Positions 60,607-64,000 of a DNA stretch of 64,000 nucleotides are shown piece after piece. This DNA comes from an uncultured Clostridia bacterium (lineage in GTDB: Bacteria > Bacillota > Clostridia > Oscillospirales > Oscillospiraceae), in the NCBI GenBank assembly GCA_947307255.1, contig CAMZIO010000001.1, positions 88,721-152,720 on the forward strand, written 5' to 3'. Position numbers and translations under genes: made by a program. The notes beneath the pieces are model-generated. The model saw only the letters and a list, made by a program, of their open reading frames with translations. It made no database searches and was not told the DNA's origin. Within the stretch, counting starts at the first letter, position 1. Each line of letters starts with the position of its first letter.

Positions 60607-61837
60607 CAGAACTCCCCTCCTTACTAAACGAATCGATCCATTGCAGGAGGAGCTCTCTCATTCTTCTGCTGGGAACGTATATGTAGATCTCATGACCTTC
60701 CCGGATGCACGACCGCCATACCCACTGCACCATGACAGACAGAGCATACATATCTTCGTCGACCTCGATGCCGTGCTTCTGGTAAAACGTCTTGTCTCCC
60801 ACGTTCATGAAGATGTTGACCGGATATACCAGGTGGCTGCGGTTCTTATAATCGTTCGTCGCCTTCGCATTGAAGGGGAGGAACGAGTTCCAATACCCCT
60901 TGCCTCTGAGCTTCTGGAACGCAGATTTGTACGTGCCCCACATCCGCTTGTCCACATCAACGTCCCCCCAGATATGCTTGTAGTAATTCATAATGTTCTT
61001 CCGCAGCTGCTCAACGCCGGCCGGATTGCTTTCAAACCACGTCATCGATAGTGCGTACTTCTCTTCGCCGATGGCATTCAGCTTCGGGCTGTCCATCACA
61101 TGGATCATATCCTTCAGATTGGTTACGTACTCCGGCATATAACCTTCACCGTCACAGAATCTGAAAGTGCCTTCGCTGTCATGTGCAATGTTGACGAACT
61201 CATATGGGATATCGTAAATCTCCAAAAAGTGATGGATGCTCTGACCTTCAAAGAGGTATGTCAAGATGTACACATCCTTGAAGGACAAGATCAGCTCCGG
61301 CGGCAATACCCAGTAAAACAGCGTCTGGCTTTTGTCGTCTACGCGGATCAGTTCGCGCGATCGCAGCATCCAGAACAGATCGTGCAGCGCTTTCCCGTGA
61401 TAGTCGTGATTCACAATGCTGTACGTGCCGTTTTCCTCTTTGATGTATCCGGCGTCAATTGCCAGCTGGAGATCGTCTTCCGGGATATCATAGTTCTCCA
61501 GCACGTCCACATTCTCGTCGATGATCAGCGTGTAGCCTTGCGTACGGATGTCGTCCAGCATGTCCGGCGTGTAGGACTTGAATGCCTGATGGGTCGTGGC
61601 GATATTGTGACCATCGGCGATCAGAGCTGCGGTGTGCAGGTATTTCTTGAACTGATACTGTTTCAGTTTGTCGCTCGGCTCGATGAACCTGGCGCCCGGA
61701 CACCCTTTCTTGATCCGGGCAGCTTCGTCCAAATAGGGCGTGATGTAGATGAACTTTTCGCCGGGATGCTCGTTGATGTAGGTGATGGCGGCGCTGGACT
61801 TGCCGGCGCCCATGATACTGTCGCAGACTTTTACCAT
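60599..61837 (-). CDS. phage helicase-like ATPase
   Basis: A 412-residue P-loop NTPase with Walker A MGAGKSSAA (residues 9-17), a following KFIYITPYLDEAARIKKG segment (motif Ia-like), IATTHQAF, and a DExx box-like TLIIDENVDVL. A conserved C-terminal region (YALSVMVQWVWRSCIREGHEIYIYVPSRRMRELL) fits the later helicase motifs, although I cannot identify every one. It is the first gene after the early promoter and leader, so it is probably an early DNA-metabolism protein. Confidence 0.75.
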   Translation of the reverse strand: MVKVCDSIMGAGKSSAAITYINEHPGEKFIYITPYLDEAARIKKGCPGARFIEPSDKLKQYQFKKYLHTAALIADGHNIATTHQAFKSYTPDMLDDIRTQGYTLIIDENVDVLENYDIPEDDLQLAIDAGYIKEENGTYSIVNHDYHGKALHDLFWMLRSRELIRVDDKSQTLFYWVLPPELILSFKDVYILTYLFEGQSIHHFLEIYDIPYEFVNIAHDSEGTFRFCDGEGYMPEYVTNLKDMIHVMDSPKLNAIGEEKYALSMTWFESNPAGVEQLRKNIMNYYKHIWGDVDVDKRMWGTYKSAFQKLRGKGYWNSFLPFNAKATNDYKNRSHLVYPVNIFMNVGDKTFYQKHGIEVDEDMYALSVMVQWVWRSCIREGHEIYIYVPSRRMRELLLQWIDSFSKEGSSVG

Positions 61838-61839
61838 TA

Positions 61840-62304
61840 ACTCACTCCAATTTGTTTTGATTTTTGTATGTAGGAAGCTCCGCTTCCGGAAGCCTTGAAA
61901 CAGGGGAAAATCGATTTTGGAACCAAGTTGGTTCCAAAAGTTTTGGAAACCCCAGGAAAATCAACGGGTTTCGGGCGCGGCCTTAAAAGAGAATAGGAGA
62001 AGACATTTCTCTGGTATCCCAGAGACCGTTGCGTAAACGAAGCCTCTAATGGTCGACCAGAGTGTGACTGGCTCCGCCTATTGTTTCACGTTTGGCGGTT
62101 TATCCTTGCAACAGCACCGTGCCTGTCTCAACTAATGAACCTTTTCGCGCACGCTATCAGTACCGCGGCATCAACCATGACCGGACAAGCGACGTGCTCC
62201 GGATCGTATTCTTCGGGTCACGAGCCGATCGCCAAACGGAACATGATATAATTAACTTTTCTGAGCAATAAAAAAGTAAACTGCTTAATTAACATTACAA
62301 TTGA
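61840..62304 (-). promoter_or_regulatory. structured 5' leader of the early operon, no ORF
   Basis: The transcript from the 62305 promoter would have about 460 untranslated nt before the helicase start. It can fold several competing hairpins: TTTTGGAACC-aactt-GGTTCCAAAA (61915-61939), an overlapping TTCCAAAAcTTTTGGAA (61932-61948) and GAAACCC...GGGTTTC (61946-61972). It also holds distant complementary segments: CGTTTGGCG at 62082-62090 is complementary to CGCCAAACG at 62230-62238. This layout resembles an attenuator or riboswitch-like leader; I do not recognise a known class. No protein-coding frame is convincing. Confidence 0.6.
61946..61975 (-). repeat. terminator-like repeat element, copy 2
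   Basis: This copy shares AAAATCAACGGGTTTCGGG with 56879-56897 (plus strand) and forms a 7-bp stem (GAAACCC/GGGTTTC). It differs from copy 1 by lacking the U-run. Part of the early-operon leader. Confidence 0.6.
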
Positions 62305-62332
62305 ATTATAACATACTTTTTCGTTCTGTCAA
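62305..62332 (-). promoter_or_regulatory. strong sigma-A promoter of the early phage operon
   Basis: Minus-strand TTGACA (62327-62332) and TATAAT (62305-62310) are 16 bp apart, both perfect consensus hexamers. It drives the leader and the helicase/RNA polymerase block. Confidence 0.88.
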
Positions 62333-62605
62333 TAGTATCAACAGTGAATAAACTGTAAACGACCATTTAAAACGTTTCCTGTGTTTAAGTGGTGTCCCCA
62401 GACAGATCTGCAGGATGAAATCCAAAAGTAAAAGATGGCAGTACAACAACCTTTTGGGATTCTGGACTTTAAAAAACCATTGAAAACAAGTGATTGTAAA
62501 GGTTGCAAGATTTACCGGTTGGAGGAATTTTTTCGATGGGAGTGTGGTGAAGTGACTGTCTGGATTTCAGCACGGAACAGCACCAAAAATACCAAAACTA
62601 CGGCT

Positions 62606-62636
62606 CTATGTTGTATAGTGCGAAAAGACAACATAG
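62606..62636. repeat. 9-bp inverted repeat
   Basis: CTATGTTGT and ACAACATAG flank a 13-bp spacer. The size is in the range of recombinase core sites or operators; there is no matching repeat near the left prophage end. Confidence 0.5.
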
Positions 62637-62667
62637 CATTACACCCCAGCTACACCCCCGCCGCCGC

Positions 62668-62692
62668 TGAGCACCCCCTTGCGGTAAATGGT
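62668..62692. repeat. 25-bp direct repeat, copy 1
   Basis: TGAGCACCCCCTTGCGGTAA plus five more bases; the second copy at 63976-64000 differs at one position. The two copies flank the 62800 gene. Both follow a GCC/GGC-rich segment. Confidence 0.8.
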
Positions 62693-62713
62693 CAAGGATT
62701 GCAAAAATTTTTC

Positions 62714-62741
62714 TTGACAAATTGAAAATAGCCGCTATAAT
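62714..62741 (+). promoter_or_regulatory. sigma-A promoter of the 62800 gene
   Basis: TTGACA (62714-62719) and TATAAT (62736-62741) with a 16-bp spacer, about 60 bp before the start codon. Confidence 0.85.
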
Positions 62742-62799
62742 AAACAATAGCAAGCAACACAACGGCTTGCACAAAAATTCAGAAAAGAGGTATATCAAA

Positions 62800-63894
62800 A
62801 TGAAAGACAACAAGACAACCGCCCCCGCGACGGTCAACGGCTTGGACGTGCTGAAGCGTCAGCTTGAAACAGAAATAGCAAGCGGCGCAGACTATGGCAA
62901 GACCTTGCAAGACCTTGCAACCGCAATCGCGTATTCTGTTTTGAAAAAAGTTGCAGACCCCCAGCGCAAGGCGGGCAAGGCCGCCCCCGTCAAGACTTAC
63001 GCAACCGCCCCCAACGGTGAAACAAACAGTAACGACGGCGCTAAACATATTCAGACTTTGCGGCGCGGCATAGCGGGAGACCGCTCAAAGCTGGATAGCA
63101 TTGAATACGCCGCGGGCCGCGCATGGACAACCGCCTATAATGCAGACGGCGAGTTTGTACAGACGTTTAACGCCGCCGCTATGAAAGACTTTGACAAGCT
63201 GACGCAAAATCCCTTGTCTGATGGTATCGACCTTGTACAAGAGGCCGCCCTTGCAATCATGGAACAAGCCGCCGCCCATGGCGGCGCGTCCGGATGGTTA
63301 GACAAGCCCTATACCGCCCGCAGGCTTGACAAGCGCGTCGTTATTCGTTCAGACGATTCAGCCGCATGGAAAGAGACGGAGACAACTCCAATGCAAGAAG
63401 TTTACCGCGCCGTCCGTGCGCTCATTCAGCGCAACAAGGCCATTTCAATCGACCCCGCGAACGCATATACATACATTGAGACGGAAACAGACGGGGAACA
63501 GACTTTCCGCCGCTTGCCGCGTCTATATGACTTGGGGGCGTATAGTGTAGATTCAACCGAATTGTATACCGTGGACGGTGAGACTGTAACGGAGTTTGAC
63601 GCGCTTGTTGCGCGTATGAATCTAACCAGCAGACAAGCGCAAATTCTCCGCTTGCGTATGCAGGGGCACGGATACAAGGCCATTGCAACCGCACTTGGAA
63701 TAACCAAAAGACCCGTTATAACCGCTTGCGCGGCCATGCAGAAAAAGGCTATTGCAATAGGGCTTGCCCCTGCCGCCCCTGCCGCCCCTGCCGCCACGCA
63801 AGCCCCTGCCGCCCCTGCCGCCACGCAAACCCGCATGATAACTGAAAAAGAATGGCTACACCTCACCACGCGCGCACCGCTTGACATGGAATAA
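62800..63894 (+). CDS. putative sigma-like helix-turn-helix protein
   Basis: From the ATG at 62800 (AAAGAGG site) the 364 residues contain a helical N-terminal half. A sigma region 4-like helix-turn-helix follows: LTSRQAQILRLRMQGHGYKAIATALGITKRPVITACAAMQKKAI. A low-complexity Ala/Pro run (APAAPAAPAATQAPAAPAATQT) follows, encoded by CCTGCCGCC repeats, then a short tail. It is GC-rich, on the opposite strand to the phage genes, with its own promoter and terminator, and probably an accessory or mobile-element regulator. Confidence 0.65.
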   Translation: MKDNKTTAPATVNGLDVLKRQLETEIASGADYGKTLQDLATAIAYSVLKKVADPQRKAGKAAPVKTYATAPNGETNSNDGAKHIQTLRRGIAGDRSKLDSIEYAAGRAWTTAYNADGEFVQTFNAAAMKDFDKLTQNPLSDGIDLVQEAALAIMEQAAAHGGASGWLDKPYTARRLDKRVVIRSDDSAAWKETETTPMQEVYRAVRALIQRNKAISIDPANAYTYIETETDGEQTFRRLPRLYDLGAYSVDSTELYTVDGETVTEFDALVARMNLTSRQAQILRLRMQGHGYKAIATALGITKRPVITACAAMQKKAIAIGLAPAAPAAPAATQAPAAPAATQTRMITEKEWLHLTTRAPLDME

Positions 63895-63910
63895 ACCGGA
63901 ACGCACCACG

Positions 63911-63946
63911 CCGCCGCCCAATACGGGGCGGCGGTTTTCTTTTTTG
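63911..63946 (+). terminator. rho-independent terminator of the 62800 gene
   Basis: CCGCCGCCC and GGGCGGCGG form a 9-bp stem, followed by TTTTCTTTTTT. Confidence 0.9.
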
Positions 63947-63975
63947 GACGCGCCGCAAGCCCGCAGGGGCGGCGG

Positions 63976-64000
63976 TGAGCACCCCCTTGCGGTAAAGGGT
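63976..64000. repeat. 25-bp direct repeat, copy 2
   Basis: Same TGAGCACCCCCTTGCGGTAA sequence as 62668-62687, ending at the last base of the window. The repeat may recur before the next gene. Confidence 0.8.

Larger units (their letters stand above)
62340..62713. other. gene-poor region right of the early promoter
   Basis: Between the early phage promoter and the 62800 gene's promoter I see no convincing gene. A 96-residue plus-strand open frame (from about 62435) lacks a good ribosome site and recognisable motifs, although it contains a CKGCKIYRLEEFF string. The stretch holds an inverted repeat (62606-62636) and one copy of a 25-bp direct repeat (62668-62692). Confidence 0.5.
12977..64000 (-). 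mobile_element. SPbeta-like tailed prophage inserted in spoVAD (right end not seen)
   Basis: Phage genes run continuously on the minus strand from 61837 to 13302 and cover replication/transcription, packaging, head, tail, lysis and a recombinase. The left boundary is where SpoVAD homology stops. The matching right boundary should be followed by the N-terminal part of spoVAD on the minus strand. No such sequence is present up to 64000, so the element either continues past the window or has another element next to it. Sequence after about 62340 is not clearly phage. The size is at least 49 kb. Confidence 0.75.

Noticed and set aside
62435..62725. 96-residue plus-strand open frame
   Set aside because: No ribosome site, no family resemblance, and it spans the promoter and repeat of the 62800 gene.
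1..64000. CRISPR array
   Set aside because: No regularly spaced short repeats with variable spacers were seen on reading the sequence.

Overview
The window reads as the chromosome of an endospore-forming, Gram-positive anaerobe of the Clostridia (Oscillospiraceae-like; inference from SpoVA genes, family content and moderate GC) carrying a large tailed-phage prophage. Most of the sequence is prophage.

Host flank (1-12976). The end of a membrane protein and a PLP-dependent alanine/ornithine-type racemase are followed by a run of small minus-strand accessory genes: two GNAT acetyltransferases, a PAP2 phosphatase, an XRE-type regulator with membrane tail, RsgA, a serine hydrolase, a CDP-alcohol phosphatidyltransferase, a glyoxalase-fold protein, an aminoglycoside-type nucleotidyltransferase and a TetR regulator with a palindromic operator lying on its own promoter. 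Then come an ECF transporter S component divergent from a Crp/Fnr regulator, a serine acetyltransferase, a further GNAT, two tRNA-Ser genes, a CopZ-like metal-binding protein, spoVAE and the C-terminal third of spoVAD. spoVAD breaks off at about 12976, where phage-type sequence begins; its N-terminal part is not in the window.

Prophage (about 12977 to beyond 62 kb). All its genes run on the minus strand, so the operon reads from high to low coordinates. A strong sigma-A promoter (62305-62332) and a roughly 460-nt structured leader precede an early block: helicase-like ATPase, small zinc protein, a 904-residue single-subunit RNA polymerase of the YonO/QDE-1 type (DMDGD motif) and a zinc-ribbon protein. 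Next come a metallophosphoesterase, a tyrosine recombinase, an HU-like protein, and a putative small and a clear large terminase. The head genes follow (portal, protease-scaffold fusion, decoration-like protein, major capsid protein, connectors), then the tail genes (tube, chaperone-like genes, 2329-residue tape measure, distal tail protein, tail-tip protein with S74 chaperone, fibre genes with a DUF6273-like tip) and the lysis genes (endolysin, holin-like proteins). The broad plan (RNA polymerase, HU protein, terminase, portal, insertion in a sporulation gene) resembles Bacillus phage SPbeta.

The most striking feature is four related group I introns in three virion genes: two in the major capsid gene, one in the portal gene and one in a connector gene. 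They share conserved core elements, including a covarying P7 pairing, and removing them on paper restores complete reading frames of 337, 500 and 261 residues. Two carry HNH-type homing endonuclease genes. A free-standing GIY-YIG endonuclease sits between the tape measure and distal tail genes.

Right end (62340-64000). A GC-rich plus-strand gene with a sigma region 4-like helix-turn-helix has its own promoter and terminator and is flanked by a 25-bp direct repeat. It may belong to the same element or to a neighbouring one.
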